Numbered from the stretch's first letter, positions 35,093-44,387 are shown. The stretch: 64,000 bases of DNA from Streptomyces olivochromogenes (GCF_021538895.1 NZ_JADDRL010000051.1:1-64000); one strand, 5' to 3'. Translations and numbers: made by a program. The notes: generated from the letters alone by a model not told the origin.

Positions 35093-36457
35093 ATGACCGC
35101 CACCACGCTCGTTGACAAAGCGGCGGGCCCGTCGGCCGCCCCGGGTGCGGCGCGCAAGCGCCGCACCCGGCGGCGGGGACGGATCATCGCCCTCCTGTTC
35201 GTCCTGCCCGCCCTGGTCCTGCTCGGCGCGCTCGTCGTCTACCCGGTGCTGTTCTCCGTCGGCCGCAGCTTCTTCGACGCCTCCGGCAACCGGTTCGTCG
35301 GCGGCGACAACTACACCGAGATGTTCCGCGACCCGGCGACGCTCAAGGCCATCCGCAACACCGCGATCTGGGTCGTCGTCGCCCCGGCGCTGCTGACCGG
35401 CCTCGGGCTGATCCTGGCCGTGCTGGTCGAGAAGGTCCGCTGGGCCACCGCGTTCAAGCTGCTGCTCTTCATGCCGATGGCGGTGTCCTTCCTGGCCGCC
35501 GGCATCATCTTCCGGCTCGCCTACGACGAGGACCCCGACAAGGGCGTGCTGAACGCCGCCGTCGTCTCGGTCCACGACGCCTTCCAGGGCACGTCGTCCT
35601 ACCCGACGGCACGGGCGCGCGACGGACAGGGACTCACCCGGGGCCAGGACGGCTCCTACCTGACGGGCGCCGGCCTGTCCCCGGGTGACTCGGCGGACCT
35701 CGGGCTGGTCGGCGTCCTGCCCAAGGACCTGCCCCGGGGCGCCGCGTCCGCCTACCCGGCCGCCTCCCGCACGGCCGCCCCCGACGAACTGCGCGGCGTC
35801 GTCTACCTGGACTTCACGCCCGGCGGGGGAGGTAAGCAGGGCAAGGTGGACCCGAAGGAGAGCGGGCTGCCCGGCATGAAGGTCGAGGCGATCCGCGACG
35901 GACGGTCCATCGCGAGCGCGACCACCGCCTCCGACGGCTCCTTCCGCTTCACCGGGCTCGACAACGGCACGTACACGCTGAAGCTGCCCGCGTCGAACTT
36001 CGCACCGCCCTACCAGGGCGTCTCCTGGCTCGGCCCGGCGCTGGTCACACCGGCGATCATCGGGGCGTACCTGTGGATCTGGACCGGCTTCGCCATGGTG
36101 CTGATCGGCGCGGGCCTCGCGGCCCTGCCGCGGGACACGCTGGAGGCGGCCCGGATGGACGGCGCGAACGAGTGGCAGATCTTCCGCCGGATCACGGTCC
36201 CGCTGCTCGCCCCCGTGCTGACCGTGGTCTTCGTGACCCTCGTCATCAACGTGATGAAGGTCTTCGACCTCGTCTACATCATCGCGCCCGGCCCGGTGCA
36301 GGAGGACGCGACCGTTCTCGCGACCCAGATGTGGCTGGTGTCCTTCGGCGGCGGCAACAACCAGGGCCTCGGCAGCGCGCTGGGCGTGCTGCTCCTGCTC
36401 CTGGTGATCCCCGCGATGGTCTTCAACGTCCGCCGCTTCCGAAGGAGCCAGCGATGA
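35093..36457 (+). CDS. Sugar ABC permease (MalF/AglF-like) with inserted Ig/SdrD-B-like domain
   Basis: 454-residue inner-membrane permease, about 150 longer than usual. Helices near 28-50, 87-110 and 119-140 are followed by about 170 extracytoplasmic residues. These include a domain resembling SdrD B or carboxypeptidase-regulatory repeats: RGVVYLDFTPGG...ESGLPGMKVEAIRDG...ASDGSFRFTGLDNGTYTLKLP. After that come the remaining helices and the EAA loop DTLEAARMDGANEWQIFRRITVP, which docks the ATPase. The extra domain takes the place of the MalF P2 loop. No ATPase gene lies in the operon; a shared MsiK-type ATPase elsewhere is the usual Streptomyces solution. Confidence 0.92.
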   Translation: MTATTLVDKAAGPSAAPGAARKRRTRRRGRIIALLFVLPALVLLGALVVYPVLFSVGRSFFDASGNRFVGGDNYTEMFRDPATLKAIRNTAIWVVVAPALLTGLGLILAVLVEKVRWATAFKLLLFMPMAVSFLAAGIIFRLAYDEDPDKGVLNAAVVSVHDAFQGTSSYPTARARDGQGLTRGQDGSYLTGAGLSPGDSADLGLVGVLPKDLPRGAASAYPAASRTAAPDELRGVVYLDFTPGGGGKQGKVDPKESGLPGMKVEAIRDGRSIASATTASDGSFRFTGLDNGTYTLKLPASNFAPPYQGVSWLGPALVTPAIIGAYLWIWTGFAMVLIGAGLAALPRDTLEAARMDGANEWQIFRRITVPLLAPVLTVVFVTLVINVMKVFDLVYIIAPGPVQEDATVLATQMWLVSFGGGNNQGLGSALGVLLLLLVIPAMVFNVRRFRRSQR

Positions 36458-37317
36458 ACCCGGCGACGAACCCGGCGATGAACACGGTCAGGCGCGGCCT
36501 GGGCAACGGCCTGGTGCAGGCGTTCCTGGTGGTGATCGGCCTGGTCTGGCTGACCCCGCTGGCCGGACTGTTCGTGTCGTCGATGCGGTCCGCCCAGGAC
36601 ACGGCCAAGGGCGGCTGGTGGACGGCCCTGGCGAGTCCGGGCCAGCTGTCCTTCGACAACTACTCGGCCCTGCTGAAGAACGCCGGCATGACGCAGGCCT
36701 TCTGGAACACCGTGCTGATCTCGGTGCCGACGACGGCCCTGGTCGTCGGCATCGCGGCGCTCGCCGGCTACGCCTTCGCGTGGCTGGACTTCCCCGGGCG
36801 CGAGCCGATCTTCCTGCTGGTGGTCGCCCTGTTGGTGGTGCCGGTCCAGATCGGCCTGCTGCCGGTCGCCAAACTCTTCGGCCAGCTGGGCCTGTTCGGC
36901 ACGATTCCCGGCGTCGTGCTCTTCCACGTGGCCTACGGACTGCCGTTCGCGGTGTTCCTGCTGCGCAACTACTTCGCCGAGATACCGAAGGAGATGCTGG
37001 AGGCCGCCCGCATGGACGGCGGCAGCGAATGGCGCATCTTCACGCGCCTGGTGCTGCCGGTGGGCCGGCCGGCCATCGCCAGCCTGGCGATCTTCCAGTT
37101 CCTGTGGGTCTGGAACGACATGCTGGTCGCCCTGCTCTTCGCCGACAGCTCGTCCCAGCCGCTGACCGTGGAACTCCAGTCCCAGATCCGTCAGTTCGGC
37201 AGCAACATCGATGTCCTGGCGCCCGGGGCGTTCCTGTCGCTGATCGTGCCCGTGGTGGTGTTCTTCGCCTTCCAGCGGCACTTCGTACAGGGAGTGATGG
37301 CCGGATCCGTGAAATAG
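36454..37317 (+). CDS. Sugar ABC permease (MalG/AglG-like)
   Basis: 287-residue partner permease with 6 predicted helices and the EAA motif EIPKEMLEAARMDGGSEWRIFTRLVLP near residue 180. It forms the transmembrane heterodimer with the upstream permease, whose stop it overlaps (ATGA). GAAGGAG precedes the ATG. It is the last gene of the GH13-ABC operon, ending at a strong hairpin. Confidence 0.95.
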   Translation: MNPATNPAMNTVRRGLGNGLVQAFLVVIGLVWLTPLAGLFVSSMRSAQDTAKGGWWTALASPGQLSFDNYSALLKNAGMTQAFWNTVLISVPTTALVVGIAALAGYAFAWLDFPGREPIFLLVVALLVVPVQIGLLPVAKLFGQLGLFGTIPGVVLFHVAYGLPFAVFLLRNYFAEIPKEMLEAARMDGGSEWRIFTRLVLPVGRPAIASLAIFQFLWVWNDMLVALLFADSSSQPLTVELQSQIRQFGSNIDVLAPGAFLSLIVPVVVFFAFQRHFVQGVMAGSVK

Positions 37318-37335
37318 CGGCCGAGAACGTGAGGC

Positions 37336-37366
37336 AGGGGCGGCGGCGCGGGGGGCCGCCGCCCCT
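37336..37366. terminator. Bidirectional terminator, ABC permease / pgl
   Basis: AGGGGCGGCGGC and GCCGCCGCCCCT form a perfect 12-bp stem with a 7-base loop between convergent genes. Confidence 0.75.
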
Positions 37367-37370
37367 TCGG

Positions 37371-38153
37371 TCACGGTGAGGCCGGCGGATACAGCGAGCG
37401 GGGCAGCTGGGCCGCCGCCGTCGAGTCCAGGAGCCACAGGGTGCGCTGACGGCCGTACGCGCCGGCCGCCGGAGCCTGGATCTCGCCCGCGCCCGACAGG
37501 GCGATCGCCACGGCGTTCGCCTTGTCCTCGCCGGCGGCGAGCAGCCACACCTCACGGGCCGCCCGGATCGCCGGCAGGGTGAGGGTCACCCGGGTCGGCG
37601 GGGGCTTGGGCGCGCCGTGGACACCCACCACCGTGCGCTCCGTCTCCCGGACCGCGGGCAGCTCCGGGAAGAGCGAGGCCACGTGGGTGTCCGGGCCGAC
37701 GCCCAGGAGCAGGACGTCGAAGGTGGGCACCGCACCGTGGTTCTCGATGCCGGCGGCCTGCGCCAGCTCCACCGCGTAGGCCTCGGCCGCCGCGTCCACG
37801 TCCGCGCCGTACGTTCCGCCCGACGCGGGCATGGCGTGCACGCGCTTCGGGTCCAGCGGTACGGCGTCCAGCAGCGCCTCGCGGGCCTGGGTGACGTTGC
37901 GCTCCGGGTCCCCCTCGGGGAGGAACCGCTCGTCGCCCCACCACACGTCCAGCCGGCCCCAGTCGACGGCGTCCCGGGCCGGGGCGGCCGCCAGGGCGGC
38001 CAGCAGCCCGTTGCCGTTGCGGCCGCCGGTGAGCACCACGGACGCGTGACCCCGGGAGGCCTGCGCGTCCACGATCTTGGTGATCAGGCGGGCCGCGGCG
38101 GCCTGTGCCATCAGTTCCTTGTCGCGGTGCACGACCAGCTGCGGGGTGCTCAC
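37371..38153 (-). CDS. pgl: 6-Phosphogluconolactonase
   Basis: 260-residue DevB/SOL-type lactonase that hydrolyses 6-phosphogluconolactone to 6-phosphogluconate. Motifs: LTGGRNGNGLLAAL, VDWGRLDVWWGDERFLPEGDPERN, LLGVGPDTHVASLFP. The GTG start overlaps the opcA stop by 4 bases. It is the last gene of the tkt-tal-zwf-opcA-pgl operon. Confidence 0.96.
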   Translation of the reverse strand: MSTPQLVVHRDKELMAQAAAARLITKIVDAQASRGHASVVLTGGRNGNGLLAALAAAPARDAVDWGRLDVWWGDERFLPEGDPERNVTQAREALLDAVPLDPKRVHAMPASGGTYGADVDAAAEAYAVELAQAAGIENHGAVPTFDVLLLGVGPDTHVASLFPELPAVRETERTVVGVHGAPKPPPTRVTLTLPAIRAAREVWLLAAGEDKANAVAIALSGAGEIQAPAAGAYGRQRTLWLLDSTAAAQLPRSLYPPASP

Positions 38154-39226
38154 TTCGCCGCCGCCTTCTTCGCCGCGCCCGTGGCCTTCTTGGCGGCCGC
38201 CTTCTTCGCGGGCGCCGGCTCGGCCCGCGTGACCGGTTCCCCGGCCGCGGCGGGTTCGTCGGCCGAGGCGGGTTCCCCGGCCGCGACCGGCTGCTCGGGC
38301 ACGCTGCCCAGCCGGTCCACCCCGAACCGCAGCGCCGACGCGTAGGTGTCGTCCGGGTCGAGCCGGCGCAGCTCCTCCGCGATCAGCTCGGCCGTGTCAC
38401 GCCGCTTGAGCGCCACCGCCCGGTCGGGCTGGCCCTCGATCATGAGCGTGGCCAGCGCCCCGTCCGCCCGGTCCAGGGCGATCGGGCCGCAGCTCGTGTC
38501 CATGCGGACCGCCGTCAGACCGGGGCCCGAGGACAGCGAGCGCTTCACCGGGACGTTCAGCCGGTCCGCGAGCCACATCGCCAGCAGCTCGCAGCTCGGG
38601 TTGAACTCCTCGCCCTCCACCTCGACGGCCTCGACCTCGCAGGTGACCTGGTCCAGCGCGGCGGCCAGCATCGAGCGCCAGGGCGTGATGCGGGTCCACG
38701 ACAGGTCCGTGTCGCCGGGGGTGTAGGTGTCCGCGCGGGCGGACAGCTCCCGTACCGGCTGCTCGGCGGCGTAGGTGTCGGTGACCCGGCGCTGGGCGAG
38801 GGCGCCCAGCGGGTCCTTGGCCGGGTCGAGCGGAGAGTTCACCGGCCACCAGACGACGACCGGGGCGTCCGGCAGCAGCAGCGGCAGGACGACCGAGTCG
38901 GCGTGGTCGACGGCCTCGCCGTACAGCCGCAGCACCACCGTCTCACCGGTGCCCGCGTCCGCGCCCACCCGTACCTCGGCGTCCAGGCGCGAGGTGGTGC
39001 GGTCGCGGGGCGAGCGGGAGACGCGCTTGACGACCACCAGCGTGCGCGAGGGGTGCTCGCGCGAGGCGTCGTTGGCGGCCTTCAGGGCGTCGTAGGCGTT
39101 CTCCTCGTCGGTGACGATGACGAGGGTCAGCACCATGCCGACGGCCGGCGTGCCGATGGCCCGGCGGCCCTGGACGAGCGCCTTGTTGACCTTGCTGGCC
39201 GTGGTGTCCGTGAGGTCTATCTTCAT
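38150..39226 (-). CDS. opcA: Glucose-6-phosphate dehydrogenase assembly protein OpcA
   Basis: 358-residue protein required for full activity of Zwf in actinomycetes and cyanobacteria; in mycobacteria and Corynebacterium it also shifts redox control of the enzyme. Typical segments: IGTPAVGMVLTLVIVTDEENAYDAL, LPDAPVVVWWPVNSP, SARADTYTPGDTDLSWTRITPWRSMLAA. The start at 39226 overlaps the zwf stop (ATGA). The last 40 residues are a low-complexity Ala/Glu/Pro stretch, then a Lys/Ala tail (KKAAAKKATGAAKKAAAK) that is not part of the family core. Confidence 0.95.
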   Translation of the reverse strand: MKIDLTDTTASKVNKALVQGRRAIGTPAVGMVLTLVIVTDEENAYDALKAANDASREHPSRTLVVVKRVSRSPRDRTTSRLDAEVRVGADAGTGETVVLRLYGEAVDHADSVVLPLLLPDAPVVVWWPVNSPLDPAKDPLGALAQRRVTDTYAAEQPVRELSARADTYTPGDTDLSWTRITPWRSMLAAALDQVTCEVEAVEVEGEEFNPSCELLAMWLADRLNVPVKRSLSSGPGLTAVRMDTSCGPIALDRADGALATLMIEGQPDRAVALKRRDTAELIAEELRRLDPDDTYASALRFGVDRLGSVPEQPVAAGEPASADEPAAAGEPVTRAEPAPAKKAAAKKATGAAKKAAAK

Positions 39227-40761
39227 GGCCGGCGCCAGCTCCGTCCGTCTCGTGCGAGCATCTCGTCGGCCTCCGCGGGACCCCACGTGCCCGACGGGTA
39301 CTGCGCGGGCTTGCCGTGCTTGTCCCAGTACTCCTCGATCGGGTCGAGGATCTTCCAGGACAGCTCGACCTCCTCCGTGCGCGGGAAGAGGTTGGCGTCG
39401 CCGAGCAGCACGTCCAGGATGAGTCGCTCGTACGCCTCCGGGCTGGACTCCGTGAACGACTCGCCGTAGGCGAAGTCCATGGACACGTCCCGGATCTCCA
39501 TCGAGGTGCCCGGCACCTTGGAGCCGAAGCGGACCGTGATGCCCTCGTCGGGCTGGACGCGGATGACCACCGCGTTCTGCCCGAGCTCCTCCGTCGCCGT
39601 GTGGTCGAAGGGGGAGTGCGGGGCCCGCTGGAAGACCACCGCGATCTCGGTGACCCGGCGGCCCAGCCGCTTGCCGGTGCGCAGGTAGAAGGGGACGCCC
39701 GCCCAGCGGCGGTTGTCGATCCCCACCTTGATGGCCGCGTAGGTGTCGGTCTTCGACTGCGGGTCGATGCCGTCCTCTTGCAGGTAGCCGATGACCTTCT
39801 CGCCACCCTGCCAGCCGCCCGCGTACTGTCCGCGCACGGTGCTGCGGCCCAGGTCCTTGGGCAGCCGCACCGCGCCCAGGACCTTCTCCTTCTCCGCGGC
39901 CAGCGCGTCCGCGTCGAAGGAGGCGGGCTCCTCCATGGCGGTGAGCGCCATCAGCTGGAGCAGGTGGTTCTGGATGACGTCACGGGCGGCGCCGATGCCG
40001 TCGTAGTAGCCGGCCCGGCCGCCGATGCCGATGTCCTCGGCCATCGTGATCTGCACGTGGTCCACGAAGGACCGGTTCCAGATCGGCTCGAACATCGTGT
40101 TGGCGAAGCGCAGCGCCAGGATGTTCTGGACGGTCTCCTTGCCGAGGTAGTGGTCGATCCGGAACACCTGGTCCGGTTCGAACACCTCGTGCACGACCTT
40201 GTTGAGCTCCTCGGCCGACTTCAGGTCGTGGCCGAACGGCTTCTCGATCACCGCGCGCCGCCAGGAGCCGCCGGACTGGTCGGCCAGGCCGTGCTTCTTC
40301 AGCTGCTGGATGACCACCGGGAAGGAGCGCGGCGGTACGGACAGGTAGAAGGCGAAGTTGCCGCCCGTGCCCTGTGCCTTGTCCAGTTCCTCGATCGTGG
40401 AGCGCAGCCGCTCGAACGCGTCGTCGTCGTCGAAGGTGCCCTGGACGAAGCGCATCCCCTGGATGAGCTGCTGCCAGACCTCCTCGCGGAACGGCGTCCT
40501 GGCGTGCGCCTTGACGGCGTCGTGGACCTCCTGCGCGAAGTCCTCGTTCGCCCACTCGCGGCGGGCGAAGCCCACCAGTGAAAAGCCCGGCGGCAGCAGA
40601 CCCCGGTTGGCGAGGTCGTACACGGCGGGCATCAGCTTTTTACGCGACAAATCGCCCGTGACGCCGAAGATGACCAGGCCCGACGGCCCCGCGATACGCG
40701 GGAGCCGTCGGTCTGCGGGGTCACGGAGCGGGTTCGCCCCGGAACCGGCAAAGGGGGACAA
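39223..40761 (-). CDS. zwf: Glucose-6-phosphate 1-dehydrogenase
   Basis: 512-residue enzyme of the oxidative pentose phosphate pathway producing NADPH. The nucleotide motif is GVTGDLSRKKLMPA near residue 33, and the active-site motif RIDHYLGKETVQN (catalytic His and Lys) lies near 200. The best start is TTG at 40761: GGAGG sits 9 bases upstream, inside the last codons of tal, and the distance fits. Tal ends only 5 bases before. Together with OpcA downstream it forms the NADPH-generating pair. Confidence 0.97.
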   Translation of the reverse strand: MSPFAGSGANPLRDPADRRLPRIAGPSGLVIFGVTGDLSRKKLMPAVYDLANRGLLPPGFSLVGFARREWANEDFAQEVHDAVKAHARTPFREEVWQQLIQGMRFVQGTFDDDDAFERLRSTIEELDKAQGTGGNFAFYLSVPPRSFPVVIQQLKKHGLADQSGGSWRRAVIEKPFGHDLKSAEELNKVVHEVFEPDQVFRIDHYLGKETVQNILALRFANTMFEPIWNRSFVDHVQITMAEDIGIGGRAGYYDGIGAARDVIQNHLLQLMALTAMEEPASFDADALAAEKEKVLGAVRLPKDLGRSTVRGQYAGGWQGGEKVIGYLQEDGIDPQSKTDTYAAIKVGIDNRRWAGVPFYLRTGKRLGRRVTEIAVVFQRAPHSPFDHTATEELGQNAVVIRVQPDEGITVRFGSKVPGTSMEIRDVSMDFAYGESFTESSPEAYERLILDVLLGDANLFPRTEEVELSWKILDPIEEYWDKHGKPAQYPSGTWGPAEADEMLARDGRSWRRP

Positions 40762-40765
40762 GATG

Positions 40766-41884
40766 TCAGCCCTCCGAAGGGGAGAGGCGCTCCAGCTCAG
40801 CCTCGGTCGACTTGAGAAGGTCGTTCCAGGACGCCTCGAACTTCTCGACGCCCTCGTCCTCCAGGACCTGGACCACGTCGTCGTACGAGATCCCGAGCCT
40901 CTCGACGGCGTCGAGGTCGGCGCGGGCCTGCTCGTAGCCGCCGGTCACGGTGTCACCGGTGATGCTGCCGTGGTCCTCGGTGGCCAGCAGCGTGGCCTCC
41001 GGCATGGTGTTCACGGTGTTCGGCGCCACCAGGTCGTCGACGTACATGGTGTCCCGGAACGCCGGGTCCTTCACGCCGGTCGACGCCCACAGCGGACGCT
41101 GCTTGCGGGCGCCCGCCCTGTCCAGGGCGCTGAAGCGGTCGGAGGAGAAGACCTCCTCGTACGCCTGATAGGCGAGGCGCGCGTTGGCGACGGCGGACTT
41201 GCCGCGCAGCGCCTTGGCCTCGGGGGTGCCGAGCGCGTCCAGCCGCTTGTCGATCTCGGTGTCCACACGGGACACGAAGAAGGACGCCACCGAACGGATC
41301 AGCGACAGGTCCAGGCCGCGTTCCTTGGCCTTCTCCAGGCCGGCCAGGTACGCGTCCATGACCTCGCGGTAACGCTCCAGCGAGAAGATCAGCGTGACGT
41401 TGACGCTGATGCCGAGGCCGATGACCTCGGTGATCGCCGGCAGACCCGCCTTGGTGGCCGGGATCTTGATGAGCGTGTTGGGGCGGTCGACCAGCCAGGC
41501 CAGCTGCTTGGCCTCGGCGATCGTCGCCTTGGTGTTGTGGGCGAGGCGCGGGTCGACCTCGATCGACACACGGCCGTCCTGGCCGTCGGTGGCGTCGAAG
41601 ACGGGGCGCAGGATGTCGGCGGCGTCGCGGACGTCCGCCGTGGTGATCATGCGGATGGCCTCGTCGACGGTGACCTTGCGGGCGGCGAGGTCGGAGACCT
41701 GCTGCTCGTAACCGTCACCCGAAGAGATCGCCTTCTGGAAGATCGTCGGGTTGGTGGTGACGCCCACGACGTGCTGCTGGTCGATCAGCTCGGCGAGATT
41801 GCCGGACGTGATCCGCTTGCGCGACAGGTCGTCCAGCCAGATCGCGACGCCTTCTTCGGAGAGGCGCTTGAGTGCGTCTGTCAT
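40766..41884 (-). CDS. tal: Transaldolase
   Basis: 372-residue transaldolase of the actinobacterial long type, transferring dihydroxyacetone units between sugar phosphates. The Schiff-base Lys lies in NTLIKIPATKAG; early motifs VGVTTNPTIFQKAI and ADILRPVFDATDGQDGRVSIEV are diagnostic. It lies between tkt and zwf. Confidence 0.97.
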   Translation of the reverse strand: MTDALKRLSEEGVAIWLDDLSRKRITSGNLAELIDQQHVVGVTTNPTIFQKAISSGDGYEQQVSDLAARKVTVDEAIRMITTADVRDAADILRPVFDATDGQDGRVSIEVDPRLAHNTKATIAEAKQLAWLVDRPNTLIKIPATKAGLPAITEVIGLGISVNVTLIFSLERYREVMDAYLAGLEKAKERGLDLSLIRSVASFFVSRVDTEIDKRLDALGTPEAKALRGKSAVANARLAYQAYEEVFSSDRFSALDRAGARKQRPLWASTGVKDPAFRDTMYVDDLVAPNTVNTMPEATLLATEDHGSITGDTVTGGYEQARADLDAVERLGISYDDVVQVLEDEGVEKFEASWNDLLKSTEAELERLSPSEG

Positions 41885-41917
41885 GGAATTACATCTCCTA
41901 CGTGTCGTATATGAGCG

Positions 41918-44005
41918 TCAGCGCTGCGCGGCGGCGATGGATTCCCGGGCCTTGGCGGCCACATTCTCGGCAGTGAAGCCGAACTCGCGGAAGAGCACCT
42001 TGCCGTCGGCGGAAGCACCGAAGTGCTCCAGGGAAACGATGCGTCCGGCGTCCCCGACGTACTTGTGCCAGGTGAGGCCGATTCCCGCCTCGACCGAGAC
42101 ACGGGCCTTCACGGACGGCGGCAGCACCGAGTCCCGGTACCCCTGGTCCTGCTCCTCGAACCACTCCACCGACGGCATGGACACGACCCGGGCGGGGACA
42201 CCCTCGGCCTGCAGCTGCTCGCGGGCCTCGACGGCCACGTGCACCTCGGAACCGGTGGCGATCAGGATGACCTGGGCGTTGCCGCCCTCGGCCTCGAACA
42301 GCACGTAACCGCCGCGCGCCGCGTCCTCGTTGGGCTCGTACACCGGCACGCCCTGACGGGTCAGCGCGAGGCCGTGCGGAGCGCCCTTGCCGAACTCCTT
42401 GGTGTAGCGGCCGAGGATCTCGCGCCAGGCGATGGCGGTCTCGTTGGCGTCCGCCGGGCGGACGACGTTCAGACCGGGGATGGCGCGCAACGAGGCCAGG
42501 TGCTCGATCGGCTGGTGCGTCGGGCCGTCCTCACCGAGGCCGATGGAGTCGTGCGTCCACACGTACGTCACCGGCAGGTGCATCAGGGCCGACAGACGCA
42601 CCGCGTTGCGCATGTAGTCGGAGAAGACGAGGAACGTACCGCCGTAGACACGGGTGTTGCCGTGCAGCGTGATGCCGTTCATCTCCGCGGCCATGGAGTG
42701 CTCGCGGATGCCGAAGTGGATGGTCCGGCCGTAAGGGTTCGCCTCCGGCAGCGGGTTGTCCGCCGGCAGGAACGAGCTGTCCTTGTCGATGGTCGTGTTG
42801 TTCGACCCGGCGAGGTCGGCGGAACCGCCCCACAGCTCGGGGACGACCGCGCCGAGCGCCTGCAGCACCTTGCCGGAGGCGGCGCGGGTCGCGATGCCCT
42901 TACCGGGCTCGAAGACCGGGACCTTCTCCTCCCAGCCGGTGGGCAGCTCACCCTTGCTGATGCGGTCGAACTCGGCGGCGCGCTCGGTGTTCTCGTCGCG
43001 CCAGAGCTGGAAGGACTTCTCCCAGTCCGCCCTGAACGAGCGGCCGCGCTCGACGGCCTGGCGGGTGTGGGCCAGGACCTCGTCGGCGACCTCGAAGGAC
43101 TGCTCCGGGTCGAAGCCGAGGACGCGCTTGGTGGCCGCGACCTCGTCGTCGCCCAGCGCCGAGCCGTGCGCGGCCTCGGTGTTCTGCGCGTTCGGGGCGG
43201 GCCAGGCGATGATCGAGCGCATCGCGATGAAGGACGGCTTGTCCGTGACCTTCTTCGCGGCCTCGATCGCGTTGTAGATGGCGTGCGGGTCCAGGTCGCC
43301 GTCCGGCTTCGGGGCGACGCGCTGCACGTGCCAGCCGTACGCCTCGTAGCGCTTGACGGTGTCCTCGGAGACGGCGGTCTCGGTGTCGCCCTCGATCGAG
43401 ATGTGGTTGTCGTCCCACAGCAGGATCAGGTTGCCGAGCTCCTGGTGGCCGGCCAGCGAGGACGCCTCGGCTGAGATGCCCTCCTGGAGGCAGCCGTCAC
43501 CGGCGACGCAGTAGATGAAGTGGTCGAAGGGGGACTCGCCCTGCGGGGCCTCGGGGTCGAACAGGCCGCGCTCGTAGCGGGCGGCCATCGCCATGCCCAC
43601 CGCGTTGGCGACACCCTGGCCGAGCGGGCCGGTCGTCGTCTCGACGCCCTTGGTGTGCCCGTACTCCGGGTGGCCCGGGGTCTTCGAACCCCAGGTGCGG
43701 AAGGCCTTCAGGTCGTCCAGCTCCAGGCCGAAGCCGGCCAGGTAGAGCTGCGTGTAGAGGGTCAGGGAAGAATGACCGGCGGACAGTACGAAGCGGTCGC
43801 GGGCGACCCACTCGGGGTCGGCCGGGTCGTGCCTCATCACCTTCTGGAAGAGGGTGTAGGCGGCCGGCGCCAGGCTCATCGCCGTACCCGGATGGCCGTT
43901 GCCGACCTTCTGTACGGCGTCGGCGGCAAGGACCCGGGCGGTGTCCACGGCCCGCTGGTCCAGCTCGGTCCACTCGAGGTCTGTGGTGGTCGGCTTGGTG
44001 CTCAC
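41918..44005 (-). CDS. tkt: Transketolase
   Basis: 695-residue thiamine diphosphate enzyme moving two-carbon units in the non-oxidative pentose phosphate pathway. TPP-binding motif: GDGCLQEGISAEA...LILLWDDN; also GHSSLTLYTQLYLAG and the C-terminal Tkt domain with TVGYGED-like THDSIGLGEDGPTHQPIEHLASLR. The GTG at 44005 is preceded by AGAGGAG. First gene of the operon; a long leader (about 90 bases) to a TAGGCT box at 44101-44106 on the minus strand is possible. Confidence 0.97.
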   Translation of the reverse strand: MSTKPTTTDLEWTELDQRAVDTARVLAADAVQKVGNGHPGTAMSLAPAAYTLFQKVMRHDPADPEWVARDRFVLSAGHSSLTLYTQLYLAGFGLELDDLKAFRTWGSKTPGHPEYGHTKGVETTTGPLGQGVANAVGMAMAARYERGLFDPEAPQGESPFDHFIYCVAGDGCLQEGISAEASSLAGHQELGNLILLWDDNHISIEGDTETAVSEDTVKRYEAYGWHVQRVAPKPDGDLDPHAIYNAIEAAKKVTDKPSFIAMRSIIAWPAPNAQNTEAAHGSALGDDEVAATKRVLGFDPEQSFEVADEVLAHTRQAVERGRSFRADWEKSFQLWRDENTERAAEFDRISKGELPTGWEEKVPVFEPGKGIATRAASGKVLQALGAVVPELWGGSADLAGSNNTTIDKDSSFLPADNPLPEANPYGRTIHFGIREHSMAAEMNGITLHGNTRVYGGTFLVFSDYMRNAVRLSALMHLPVTYVWTHDSIGLGEDGPTHQPIEHLASLRAIPGLNVVRPADANETAIAWREILGRYTKEFGKGAPHGLALTRQGVPVYEPNEDAARGGYVLFEAEGGNAQVILIATGSEVHVAVEAREQLQAEGVPARVVSMPSVEWFEEQDQGYRDSVLPPSVKARVSVEAGIGLTWHKYVGDAGRIVSLEHFGASADGKVLFREFGFTAENVAAKARESIAAAQR

Positions 44006-44387
44006 CCTGAGTCAGGGCTCCTCTCCACATGTCGGTCGCCGGTCTTCCGGGCGCGCGCCCACCGGCTGCCGGTGCACTGGGTGCCCACCGGCCTTCGCTG
44101 AGCCTACCCCCGTGAAGACGTGCATTTTTTCGAGTCATTCCAGACTGCCGGGCCTTACGGGGATCCGCCTCCCGGCCACTCCGGATCGCATTCGGCACAT
44201 GAATACGGAGCCGCTCATCTGACTGCTCAATCGGGCTCCCCGGCCGCTCGTACGGGACGCCCTTCAACACGACCCCACCCCCGCGAATGTCCGGGTCTGG
44301 GCAACGTCTACAGTGGCGTGGTACGCGCGAGTCTTTACCGTCGGTTCACACGGCGGGCTCGCTGGGATGTCTCTGTCAGGGGTGTGC
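44006..44387. other. Divergent intergenic region tkt / ctaB
   Basis: 382 bases carrying the promoters of tkt and ctaB. GCCCACCGG occurs twice (about 44058-44094) within foldable GC-rich sequence. A T6 run lies near 44125-44130. TAGGCT (minus) at 44101-44106 and TACAGT (plus) at 44309-44314 are possible -10 boxes without good -35 partners. No gene seen. Confidence 0.4.

Noticed and set aside
26866..37317. A prophage or integrative element
   Set aside because: No integrase, tRNA or flanking direct repeat was seen, and GC looks the same as the neighbours by eye.
44100..44140. A small RNA with a T6 terminator upstream of tkt
   Set aside because: The T run follows no stem long enough to act as a terminator.
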